64,000 bases of DNA from DASUNP01 sp035249305 (GTDB lineage: Bacteria > Acidobacteriota > Blastocatellia > UBA7656). The stretch is from contig DATFGQ010000103.1 of the NCBI GenBank assembly GCA_035249305.1, positions 9,884-73,883 on the forward strand, in the 5' to 3' direction. The position numbers were made by a program, and so were the translations under genes. The notes beneath the pieces are model-generated. The model did not search any database. It saw only the letters and a list, made by a program, of their open reading frames with translations, and was not told the DNA's origin. Each line of letters opens with the position of its first letter. Within the stretch, counting starts at the first letter, position 1. Shown piece by piece: positions 16,530-24,348 of this stretch.

Positions 16530-17618
16530 TCACTGAGCGGTCGTCTTCAACCTTCTCGCCAGCCGCTCGCGCGCCGATTTCCGCAGGTTGATGATCTGCT
16601 GCCGCGTCAGGCCGAGCCTTTCGGCGATCTTCGCGTCCTCCAGAGGCAGATCGCCTAACAACTGTGCGAACTCCAGGTCGGTCATCTCAAGCGCGCGCGC
16701 GATCTGGCGGATCGTGGCCACGTTCATCAGCCAGAACATCTCCAAACGGCTGTTGCCCTGGCCGTCCTTCAGGTTCAACAAGAGCGCCGCGCGCTGTCTG
16801 AGCGGCAGCCGACATATCTCTTCCCACAGGCGAGTGATGTAAGCTCTCAACTCTACCGCCTCGTCGACGGCCATGCGCTTATCAGGTATTCGCGCCTGCA
16901 AATCGACAGGCTCGCGCTCGGCGCCGAGCCCCGTCTGCGCGTCCTTTATCCCGGCGGCTTCGGCGACGATGCAGACGAGGTCGTCGAGCTCGACGGGACG
17001 CTCAAAGAATCTGATCGCCGCGACGGCTGTCTCGGCCACGGTCTCGCGCCGGTGCGAGTGCAGCGCCTGGGCGTCGTCGCGCAGCCGGTTTATCTCCCCG
17101 AGCGAGGCGGGGCCGCGCCCCTCCGCTTGCCAGCCCGCGAGCCCGCACAAGAGCTCTTCGTTTTCGCCCTCCCACAGCGCGAGCTCCCGGTGATGCGAAA
17201 AGACATAGCGCAGCCTGTTCTTCAGCGAATACCGCTGAGGGTATTTCGAGCGAAGGTATTCGTGAAAAGCGTTATGAGCGACCGTGGCGGCGTAGTTGCG
17301 AAAACTGCTTATGGCTTTGTGTTGAGGGTCGGCTTGAAACTCTCGCAGCCGGGCGAGCAGACCTAAGATCGCGTTGCCGCAGATGTCTTCGGCCTCCTGA
17401 GCCTGGCCCGAGTAGCGCGCGTCATAAACAAGGCGCAGCTTATACTTGACTATCGATCTGATTATCGGCTCGGCGTGTTCGTAGACCAGATCAGACAGCA
17501 GGCTCTGCGATCTCGCTTCATCGCCTGCGCCCAACAGGGGGAGCAACAGGTGGTCTATCCCTTCCAGTGATGCCCGCTCGCCCATAGCCGAATCCGCCGG
17601 ACTATAGATTTCAATCAC
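16530..17618 (-). CDS. Sigma-70 family RNA polymerase sigma factor with long linker
   Basis: 362 residues from a GTG at 17618 that overlaps the stop of the upstream glycosyltransferase gene by 4 bp (GTGA), indicating translational coupling; an ATG at 17585 is the alternative. A sigma region-2-like segment lies at about 45-140 (AEDICGNAILGLLARLREF, YAATVAHNAFHEYLRSKYP). A region-4-like helix-turn-helix closes the protein (about 315-355, AKIAERLGLTRQQIINLRK). The segment between is longer than in ordinary ECF factors. The anti-sigma gene follows directly. It probably directs an envelope- or stress-related regulon; the target promoter is unknown. Reading further upstream would only run over the neighbouring gene. 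Confidence 0.8.
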   Translation of the reverse strand: MIEIYSPADSAMGERASLEGIDHLLLPLLGAGDEARSQSLLSDLVYEHAEPIIRSIVKYKLRLVYDARYSGQAQEAEDICGNAILGLLARLREFQADPQHKAISSFRNYAATVAHNAFHEYLRSKYPQRYSLKNRLRYVFSHHRELALWEGENEELLCGLAGWQAEGRGPASLGEINRLRDDAQALHSHRRETVAETAVAAIRFFERPVELDDLVCIVAEAAGIKDAQTGLGAEREPVDLQARIPDKRMAVDEAVELRAYITRLWEEICRLPLRQRAALLLNLKDGQGNSRLEMFWLMNVATIRQIARALEMTDLEFAQLLGDLPLEDAKIAERLGLTRQQIINLRKSARERLARRLKTTAQ

Positions 17619-19114
17619 GCGGTCTTGAGTCTTACAATGCGCTTCAACCCGTCGCGGAGCGCCGCGCCGATGACGACCCAGACGACCGCGGCGAAGACGA
17701 AAAGAAAATAGTGCATCGGCAGAGTGTAACGAAACTCCGTGTGCATGAAGCATTGAAACAGCCAGTAGTAGATCGGCAGCATAAGCAGAAAGAGGCTCCG
17801 GCGGCGGCTCGCGATGAACATCATCGCCGCGCCTAAGATGACGAAACCGAGCATCGTCTCTTTCGTCAATCTCTGGACCGCCCTCACGACGGGACGCGCC
17901 CACGATAGGCTTTCACCCACCTTGAGAGAAGACGCGCCGTCGGTGACCAGCGGCTCCCATGATTTCCTTACCTCTCCGGTCCTCGCGTAAGGGTTGACCT
18001 CCGAGCTTCTGTAAACGAGCGGCGCGTGCGCGGAGTATTTGAGCGTGCCCGCCATGCGTTTCATCATCACGCCCGAGTACCAAAAAGGGTGGCGCGCGAT
18101 AATGCCCAGACTTCTTTTCACACGATCGCGGTCGCGCATTATGCCGTCGGGCGTAGACCACGAGCCGGCGTAACGCGGCTTGCCATAAATCTCCGCGTCC
18201 TGAATCGCGACCTCGTCATCGCGGGCGACGGCCCCGAACTCGTTGCCGCGAGCGGTCTCGCCTATGCCTTCCCACAGGACTATTCCGAGACCTATGTTCA
18301 CCGGCACGAACTCGCCATAGACGACGTAATTCTTGATCGTCACCGGCGCTATCGTGAGCAGCGATACGGCCGCCATGACCGCGGCCCGTTTTATTATCGA
18401 CATGCGCCAGCCATAGATCATCGGCAGCATCACGATCAGGAACAGCCCGAACAACATCGTCTGCGACCTGACCCACGCCGACAGACCTATCATCACTCCG
18501 GCCCCGGCGTAGAGCAGGTAGCCGTAGCGGCGGTGCGCGCGCTCAAGCATGAGCAGGTAGATGGCCGCGAGCAGCGGGAGCGCCGAGAGCGAATCCGGGA
18601 GGATGAAATTCGATATGTAGGAGAGGTGATGAGAGAGCGCCGCAAGAAACCCCGTCACCGCGCCCGCGCGCCAGCCGACTATAGTTCCCGCGATCAGGAA
18701 TATCAGTATCGGCGAAAGAGAGTTGACGGCGTTTTGAGCGAGCTGCACCTTGAAGAAGTCTCTCCCGAACATTTTGTAGACCGCGCTGAGGAATATTGAA
18801 TAAGCAGGTGCTTGCGCGATCCAGACGGTGTTTCGCGGGTTCACGTCGTAAGGCCCCAGCAGCCCTTTGCCTTCCGTAATCAAAACCGCGCGCGCGTCGT
18901 AGGTCTCTGTCAGCCCGCCGAAGTCCTGTTCCATGGTGTACATCTTGGGCGCGAAGTCGACCGCGTGAAGCGACTTTGTGACGAACGAGACTACGAACAG
19001 AGAGAATGCGATGAGCAGTTTCGCGCGCGCGCTGACGCGCTGGCGCGTGGCGAGCGACTCGGCCAGCCAGCGGCGAAACGCGATCGCTTTACGAGGCAGT
19101 TTCCGCATCGACAT
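17615..19114 (-). CDS. GT39/ArnT-type membrane glycosyltransferase (paralogue)
   Basis: 499 residues with about ten membrane spans and the same landmarks as the protein at 2281-4257: an outer loop with YDARAVLITEGKG and QAPAYSIFLSAVYKMFG, then HHLSYISNFILPDSLSALPL, and a conserved extramembrane segment with RDRDRVKRSLGI. It probably transfers a sugar from a polyprenyl-phosphate carrier on the outer membrane face. It lacks the large soluble insert of its paralogue. It is first in a minus-strand run with the sigma and anti-sigma genes, overlapping the sigma start by 4 bp, so the regulator is co-translated with an envelope enzyme. Confidence 0.77.
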   Translation of the reverse strand: MSMRKLPRKAIAFRRWLAESLATRQRVSARAKLLIAFSLFVVSFVTKSLHAVDFAPKMYTMEQDFGGLTETYDARAVLITEGKGLLGPYDVNPRNTVWIAQAPAYSIFLSAVYKMFGRDFFKVQLAQNAVNSLSPILIFLIAGTIVGWRAGAVTGFLAALSHHLSYISNFILPDSLSALPLLAAIYLLMLERAHRRYGYLLYAGAGVMIGLSAWVRSQTMLFGLFLIVMLPMIYGWRMSIIKRAAVMAAVSLLTIAPVTIKNYVVYGEFVPVNIGLGIVLWEGIGETARGNEFGAVARDDEVAIQDAEIYGKPRYAGSWSTPDGIMRDRDRVKRSLGIIARHPFWYSGVMMKRMAGTLKYSAHAPLVYRSSEVNPYARTGEVRKSWEPLVTDGASSLKVGESLSWARPVVRAVQRLTKETMLGFVILGAAMMFIASRRRSLFLLMLPIYYWLFQCFMHTEFRYTLPMHYFLFVFAAVVWVVIGAALRDGLKRIVRLKTA

Positions 19115-19276
19115 AGGCGCGCGAGGATATTATAGCGGCCGCTCAAGGCGGGCAAGCGCGTCTGGATTCATAATCATATTCTCCATTTCCAATCACAGAG
19201 GTCGAAATCTTTCCGAAGGCGCACCGGCGTCACCCTTTCGGGTTAGGTTTCAAATCTATCTCACGGAAGTCTCTCA

Positions 19277-20683
19277 ATGCGCCTCTTCAAATCATCGATC
19301 ATCTCAGCAGCTATCATCATTACGGCAGCGCTCATACTCGCGCCGCGCGGGTCTGCGGACGATCACGTCACACCATCCGAAGAGAGCCCCCTCGACGTTC
19401 AGCTCGACAGCATGCTCCGCCTGCACGATTTCACCGGCAACGTCGAAGCCACGCTTGAGCAGAGGCTCGGCCGCAAGATAAACGAGAAGCTCGCCGACGT
19501 TGGCCGTCTGCTCTTCTTCGACCCCGTGCTGAGCCTGAGCAACGACAGTAGCTGCGCGAGCTGCCACTCGCCTACATCTGCGATGAGCGACACGCAATCG
19601 ATCGCCATGGGAGTCGGCAACAACGGTGTCGTCGGGCCTGACCGTCAGGGTCCGCGCAATCAGCGCCGCGCGCCTTCGATCATCAACACGGCTTTCTACC
19701 CGAACTTGATGTGGAACTCGCGCTTCTCTTCGGTCGTGGGCGACCCGTTCAACAACAGCCAGGGCTTCAGCTTCCCCGCGCCCGAAGGCATGACGCTTTC
19801 GCACCTGCCGCACCTGCTCGCGGCCCAGGCATTCATCCCCGTGACGGTGCGAGTCGAGATGGCCTGCTTCGATTTCGAGGGCGACAGTTTCCGGATGCGG
19901 ACGGAGATACTGAACCGGCTCAACGGCAACAAGAGATACAGAAAGCTATTCGGTAAGGTCTTCCGCGAAGTCAAGCGCGGCGCACCGATAAGGTTCGAGA
20001 TGGTCGGCCAGGCCATTGCGGAGTTCGAGTTCACGCTGACGTTCGCGAACTCGCCGCTCGACCGCTTCGCGCGCGGCGAGCGCAAGGCGATGACCGACGA
20101 CCAGAAGCGCGGGGCGCTCCTGTTTTTCGGCAAGGGGAATTGCGTGCTCTGTCACGCGGTCTCGGGCACGGCCAACGAGATGTTCAGCGACTTCACGCAG
20201 CGCGTGATAGGCGTCCCGCAGATCATGCCGCGGAATACGAACGTCGAGTTTGACGGCGACGAGAAGAACGAAGACTTCGGGCTCGAACAGGTGACGGGCA
20301 ACCCCAACGACCGTTACAAGTTCCGCACGGCCCCGCTTCGCAACGTAGGCGCGCAGGCGGCCTTCTTCCACAACGGGGCATTCACGACGCTCGAAGACGC
20401 GATAAATCATTACCGCGACGTAAAGAGATCGGCGCGGAACCTGGAAGGCGTCAAGTGGAAGCTGTCTGAAGATCTGCGCGGCCCCGTAGGCCCGGACGCC
20501 CCCGTGCTGGCGCGCGTCAATCCGTTTCTGATCCAGGGGATACTTTTGAACGAGGAAGAGTTTCGCCTGGTGGTCGAGTTCGTGCGCAACGGGCTGCTCG
20601 ACCCGCGCGCAAAGCCTGAGAACCTGCGCAAGCTGATACCGGAATCGGTCCCGAGCGGGCTGCCGCTGCAACAGTTTCAATGA
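19277..20683 (+). CDS. Di-haem cytochrome c peroxidase / MauG-family protein
   Basis: 468 residues with a signal peptide (1-27) and two haem c sites, CASCH at 93-97 and CVLCH at 289-293, as in bacterial di-haem peroxidases. The N-terminal haem domain is followed by GPRNQRRAPSIINTAFYP, and the C-terminal domain has FRTAPLRNVGAQAAFFHNG, both typical of the family. It would act in the periplasm, reducing hydrogen peroxide with electrons from a small cytochrome or oxidising a protein partner as MauG does. It is longer than the usual 330-350 residues because of insertions around the second haem. GGAAG precedes the ATG by 7 bases. It is divergent from the glycosyltransferase gene and stands alone. 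Confidence 0.88.
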   Translation: MRLFKSSIISAAIIITAALILAPRGSADDHVTPSEESPLDVQLDSMLRLHDFTGNVEATLEQRLGRKINEKLADVGRLLFFDPVLSLSNDSSCASCHSPTSAMSDTQSIAMGVGNNGVVGPDRQGPRNQRRAPSIINTAFYPNLMWNSRFSSVVGDPFNNSQGFSFPAPEGMTLSHLPHLLAAQAFIPVTVRVEMACFDFEGDSFRMRTEILNRLNGNKRYRKLFGKVFREVKRGAPIRFEMVGQAIAEFEFTLTFANSPLDRFARGERKAMTDDQKRGALLFFGKGNCVLCHAVSGTANEMFSDFTQRVIGVPQIMPRNTNVEFDGDEKNEDFGLEQVTGNPNDRYKFRTAPLRNVGAQAAFFHNGAFTTLEDAINHYRDVKRSARNLEGVKWKLSEDLRGPVGPDAPVLARVNPFLIQGILLNEEEFRLVVEFVRNGLLDPRAKPENLRKLIPESVPSGLPLQQFQ

Positions 20684-20687
20684 GAAA

Positions 20688-20915
20688 GCCCCGTAGGGGC
20701 GGCATTCAATAGCCCGGCGCAACGCGCCGGGTGACGCGTCATACAACGAGAAGCCCTGAAAGGGCGCGATAAATATATCGCCCTTTCAGGGCTTGTCATT
20801 AATATCATCCGGTTACCAGGGGCGGTGCCCCTGGCTTTTGAATGATCGCCCCTTTGGGGCTCATTCAATCACGCCTCTTCGAGGCTTTCTATTGAAAAGA
20901 GGCTCACCGGGGCTT
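20688..20915. repeat. Array of five or more strong palindromes between convergent genes
   Basis: In order: GCCCCGTAGGGGC (20688-20700); a CCCGGCG/CGCCGGG hairpin near 20712-20731; a pair of 16-base perfect arms starting AAGCCCTGAAAGGGCG (20751-20766 and 20779-20794); CCAGGGGC/GCCCCTGG near 20817-20834; and GCCCCTTTGGGGC (20848-20860). These look like stacked extragenic palindromes. They fill the gap between the convergent peroxidase and HD-domain genes, where they could end transcription from both sides. Confidence 0.75.
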
Positions 20916-20917
20916 AT

Positions 20918-21475
20918 TCAAGCGCCCTGGGCCATCACGCCGCCGGGCTTTGAAAACACGCGCTCGATCATCGGCTCGAAGTAAGCCAGCGGCAGCGTGT
21001 CGTATTCCGGGTCGAATGAGGTCTGGTCCCACCCGTCCGTAAACACGCAAGCCAACTCGTACCACGGCTCGTTCTCGTACTGCCGGCGCGCTTCGGGGTC
21101 TTTGCCCATCAGCGCGTAGTAGTGGCGGCCTTGAAAATCCTGGTGAGTGCGAATGATCTCGTAGGTCTCGCGCGAGACGTAGGGCTTGAGTATCTCGGCC
21201 GCGATCGCCGGGTGGTTTTCGACCGAGATCACTTTGCCTATGTCGTGGCAGAGCGCGGCGACTATCATCTCTTCGCTCGCCCCGGCGCGCGCGGCCCGCG
21301 TGGCCGTCTGCAAGCCGTGCTGCAACTGATCGACGGCAAACCCGTCGACCTGCTCTTCGAGCCGCAAGAGCATCGATTTTATGATCGCCGGCATGCGGGA
21401 CTGACGCTGGCCCACGGCCTGGCCTATCACCATCCAGTCTTCCACCCTTCCTTCGTCCATTCTTGTAAAAGGCAT
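20918..21475 (-). CDS. HD-domain protein, PhnZ / COG4341-like
   Basis: 185 residues from the ATG at 21475, chosen for GAGGTG about 7 bases upstream; a GTG nine bases earlier is the other option. Metal ligands of the HD fold are visible as QHGLQTATRA (His53) and ALCHDIGK (His77-Asp78), with further His residues in ENHPAI and RTHQDFQG. The spacing resembles the predicted HD phosphohydrolases related to PhnZ, a mixed-valence di-iron oxygenase acting on organophosphonates, and to myo-inositol oxygenase. The C-terminal WYELACVFTDGWDQTSFDP is also of that type. No phosphonate genes are adjacent, so hydrolase and oxygenase both remain possible. Confidence 0.7.
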   Translation of the reverse strand: MPFTRMDEGRVEDWMVIGQAVGQRQSRMPAIIKSMLLRLEEQVDGFAVDQLQHGLQTATRAARAGASEEMIVAALCHDIGKVISVENHPAIAAEILKPYVSRETYEIIRTHQDFQGRHYYALMGKDPEARRQYENEPWYELACVFTDGWDQTSFDPEYDTLPLAYFEPMIERVFSKPGGVMAQGA

Positions 21476-21540
21476 TCTCAACACCTCACAATCCGATAAT
21501 GTTTAGCCCATGCTAAAACAAACGCCGCATGCTTCTCAAC

Positions 21541-22815
21541 TCATCTGATGAAGCCAAGGTTTTCGTACCGCTCGCCGAGCACCTGTTCGGATTCGCCGCC
21601 CAACCACCCATCGATGATCGTGGCGTAGACCGAGCGGAAGTCGACGTTGAATTTCATGTTGCCCGCGTCGTCGAGCGCCGTGGCGTCGAGCGAAGGCTGC
21701 TGGCCGTAGAGCCCGCCCGCGACCGGGTTGCCTATGATGAACAGCGACGACGCCGTACCGTGGTCCGTGCCGAGCGAGTTGTTCTGGTTAGGCCGGCGGC
21801 CGAACTCCGACCACTGCATTATCAAAACCTTGTCGGCAAGCTCGTGCTCGATCATGTCGTCATAAAACGCTTTGACGGCGTCGGAGAAAAAGCCCAGCAG
21901 CGTCGCATGCTGACCCGTCAGCTTGCTCGTGGGGCCGGCTATCTGGTTCGCGTGGTGATCGAAAAAGCCGAACTGGACGTAAAGCAAGCTCGCCTCGGGT
22001 ATCGCCGTGATTATCTGCGCGAGCATCTTCAGCCCCGAGGCCAGCGGGTTGTTCGCAGGGTAGACGACCGTAGAGCGGTAACTGGCAGGGGCCGCGCCTA
22101 CGCGCCCAGCGCCCGTCACCGCGTCGAGCCCTATGTTCGACAACGCGCCGGCGAAACTGCCTTCGGGGAAGCCGCGGCTGTAAAGCGCGCTGAAGGCGTC
22201 GAGCTTCCGCGAGCGGTTGTTAGAGTATTTCTGGTCGGTTTGAAAACTATAAAGGTCGAAGCTGAAGATGTTCGGCACCACCACCTTGCTCGACGAGAAT
22301 GTCTTAGGCGGCCGCGGGCCTATCGACACGGCGCTCAGCCCGGACTGCCCCTCAAGCGCCAGGTCGGCGTAGCGGCCCAGCCAGCCGTCGCCCTTGCCGG
22401 TCGCGCTGGTCGTGTGCCAGATGTCGGCCGACATGAAGTGCGACAGGCTCGGCTCCGGGTAGCCCACGCCCTGCACTATCGCGACGCGCCCCGCGTCGTA
22501 AAGCTCTTTCATACGCCCCATCGAAGGGTGCAGGCCGAAGCGGTCGGAGATGATCGTAGACTTGCCTTGCGCGTCTTTAAGCTCCGTCTCCTTGATGCCG
22601 AGCGTGGGCCGGAAGCTGTAGTAGCGCGAATCGGTGTAGGGGATGACGGTGTTCAGACCATCATTGCCGCCAAGCATTTCGAGCACGATTAAGATTCGCC
22701 GGTCGCGCTCGCCCACTTGCGCGCGCGCGCCCGCGAGCCACACGTGCGGCAGCGCCACGCTGACGGTCACCATCCCCAGCCCGCGCTTTATAAACTGTCT
22801 CCTGGTCGTAGCCAT
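21541..22815 (-). CDS. DUF1501 domain protein with Tat signal
   Basis: 424 residues. A twin-arginine signal (RRQFIKRGLG, residues 5-14) is followed by the DUF1501 body, recognised by LEMLGGNDGLNTVIPY near the start and QWSEFGRRPNQN with GTDHGTAS near the end, where alkaline-phosphatase-superfamily enzymes hold metal ligands. The Tat signal suggests export of a folded, cofactor-containing protein. The DUF1800 gene lies 18 bp upstream on the same strand. This pair is very common in Acidobacteriota and Planctomycetes, and its substrate is not established. It is probably co-transcribed with DUF1800. Confidence 0.88.
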   Translation of the reverse strand: MATTRRQFIKRGLGMVTVSVALPHVWLAGARAQVGERDRRILIVLEMLGGNDGLNTVIPYTDSRYYSFRPTLGIKETELKDAQGKSTIISDRFGLHPSMGRMKELYDAGRVAIVQGVGYPEPSLSHFMSADIWHTTSATGKGDGWLGRYADLALEGQSGLSAVSIGPRPPKTFSSSKVVVPNIFSFDLYSFQTDQKYSNNRSRKLDAFSALYSRGFPEGSFAGALSNIGLDAVTGAGRVGAAPASYRSTVVYPANNPLASGLKMLAQIITAIPEASLLYVQFGFFDHHANQIAGPTSKLTGQHATLLGFFSDAVKAFYDDMIEHELADKVLIMQWSEFGRRPNQNNSLGTDHGTASSLFIIGNPVAGGLYGQQPSLDATALDDAGNMKFNVDFRSVYATIIDGWLGGESEQVLGERYENLGFIR

Positions 22816-22833
22816 AATCTTCGCGCCTCGCTT

Positions 22834-24249
22834 CTAATTCAGATGAAACTCTTGCAGGCATAGCATCAGGTGGATCAGCCCGCGCACAGATTTGTCGAGC
22901 GTGGCGTCGTCGACCTTGAAGCTCACGCGGTTGCCCTGGTCGTCCGTCTCAAGATAGCTCGTCAGGGCCGCGATCGTATCCTCGCGCGCCTCTATCGGCC
23001 CGAGGACCGTCAACAGCTTTCTGACGGTCGCTTCGGCCGTAGGCTCCGTCAGCCGCCTGATCTGGTCGTTGGTCAACCATACGCCCGCCGCGTCGGAGTT
23101 CGTCTCGCGGTTGGTCGCGAAATAGTTGGCGAAGTTGTACCGCTCAAGCATGTTCGACGTGTTGAGCCACCCGAGGTTGAGGTCCCATCCGTTCACGTCG
23201 GCTGGGTTGAGGATCTCAAGCCCCATCTGGCGCGCGCGCGTGATGAGCGTGAAGTCGGGGCGCGCGTCGTTGCCGACGTTGTAAGTCGCGCCCAGGCAGC
23301 GTATCGCGCTGACGATGTACTCAAGCGGGTTTTTGATCAGCGCGAACCGCGCACGCGCGCCGAAGAACTCGTCCGAGACGAAGATCGCCCGCACGAGCGC
23401 GCGGATCGAATGGTTGCTCGTCATATAAACGTCGGCGAACTTCTCTATCGTGGCCGTGTCTGCGGCGCTCTGTGTGAGCGGGTAGACGAAGAACTCGAAG
23501 AGCTTCTTGACCAGAAAGCGCGGGGTCGCGCGGCGAACCGCGATCAGCGCGATGATGTCATCACCCGTGAAGTTCGCCGTCTGGCCGTAGACCTCTTTCG
23601 CCGCGCTGTCGTGCTGCGCGGGCTCGAAGCGGAACTTCGATTTGTAGATCTTTTTCCGCTTCACCTTGATCGTGTAGCCCGTGAAGCAGCGCGCGATCTC
23701 TTTGACATCTTTCTCGGTGTAGTTCGCCTCGCCCGTCACAACGTCGGTGATGCCCATCGTGAAGAGCTCTTGCAGCTCGCGCGCGAAGTTCTCGTTAGGG
23801 CTCACCCGCAAGTTCAGCACGCCGTCGAGCCAGATCAACATCGCCGGGTCTTCGGCCACCTTCACCAGCAGCGTGTCGAAGCGGTCGAGCGCGTAGCGGC
23901 GAAGCGTCTTGTTCTGGATGGCCATGTACGGGTAGAAGACTTTGAAGTAAGACGTGGCGAAGCGGTTATGCCAGAAGAGCGTCATCTTCTCTTCGAACGG
24001 GCGGCGCGTGTTGATCATGCGTGTGATCCACCACCGCTGGATGTCGCTCGGCAGACGGAACTGCTCGTTGCCGAATGACCTTTCGAGCAAGCGGTCAAGC
24101 GCCGTGTTGTCTACCGCTTCGTAGTTGACGAGAAAATCGACCGCGCCCTCGCGCCCGCGCCCGACAAGGGCGTTGATATCTTCGGGGCTGCCGCCAAAGC
24201 CCGCCCGCCTGAGCAAATGGGCGGCTTCCGCATAACTGATGCTTGCCAT
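22834..24249 (-). CDS. DUF1800 domain protein
   Basis: 471 residues with family hallmarks: AAHLLRRAGFGG (residues 8-19), MTLFWHNRFAT (about 88-98), SPNENFARELQELFTMG (about 150-166) and GWDLNLGWLNTSNML. The start ATG has a very strong AGGAGGTGAA site. Unlike its DUF1501 partner it shows no Tat motif, so it may travel with the partner or stay inside; DUF1800 proteins elsewhere are often exported. The two act as a unit in many genomes, and their biochemical role is unknown. Confidence 0.9.
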   Translation of the reverse strand: MASISYAEAAHLLRRAGFGGSPEDINALVGRGREGAVDFLVNYEAVDNTALDRLLERSFGNEQFRLPSDIQRWWITRMINTRRPFEEKMTLFWHNRFATSYFKVFYPYMAIQNKTLRRYALDRFDTLLVKVAEDPAMLIWLDGVLNLRVSPNENFARELQELFTMGITDVVTGEANYTEKDVKEIARCFTGYTIKVKRKKIYKSKFRFEPAQHDSAAKEVYGQTANFTGDDIIALIAVRRATPRFLVKKLFEFFVYPLTQSAADTATIEKFADVYMTSNHSIRALVRAIFVSDEFFGARARFALIKNPLEYIVSAIRCLGATYNVGNDARPDFTLITRARQMGLEILNPADVNGWDLNLGWLNTSNMLERYNFANYFATNRETNSDAAGVWLTNDQIRRLTEPTAEATVRKLLTVLGPIEAREDTIAALTSYLETDDQGNRVSFKVDDATLDKSVRGLIHLMLCLQEFHLN

Positions 24250-24283
24250 TGACGGTTCACCTCCTGGGGCTGCGACGGCTTAT

Positions 24284-24317
24284 TTCGGAGTGCGGTGACA
24301 AGTCGCAGCACTCCGAA
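24284..24317 (-). terminator. Possible hairpin after the HerA-like gene
   Basis: Ten-base perfect arms TTCGGAGTGC (24284-24293) and GCACTCCGAA (24308-24317) lie just past the stop of the HerA-like gene and before the DUF1800 ribosome-binding site. There is no T-run on the minus strand, so factor-independent termination is uncertain. Confidence 0.35.
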
Positions 24318-24348
24318 GGAACGCTCACATCCGATCCTGCATACCGCC

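Noticed and set aside
17619..17903. 95-codon N-terminal extension of the sigma factor
   Set aside because: It runs inside the glycosyltransferase gene, which has well-defined membrane spans there. The GTGA overlap gives a natural start.
21529..24078. Long plus-strand frames opposite DUF1501 and DUF1800
   Set aside because: Arg/Val/Ala-rich shadows without motifs; the minus-strand genes carry strong family signatures and ribosome-binding sites.
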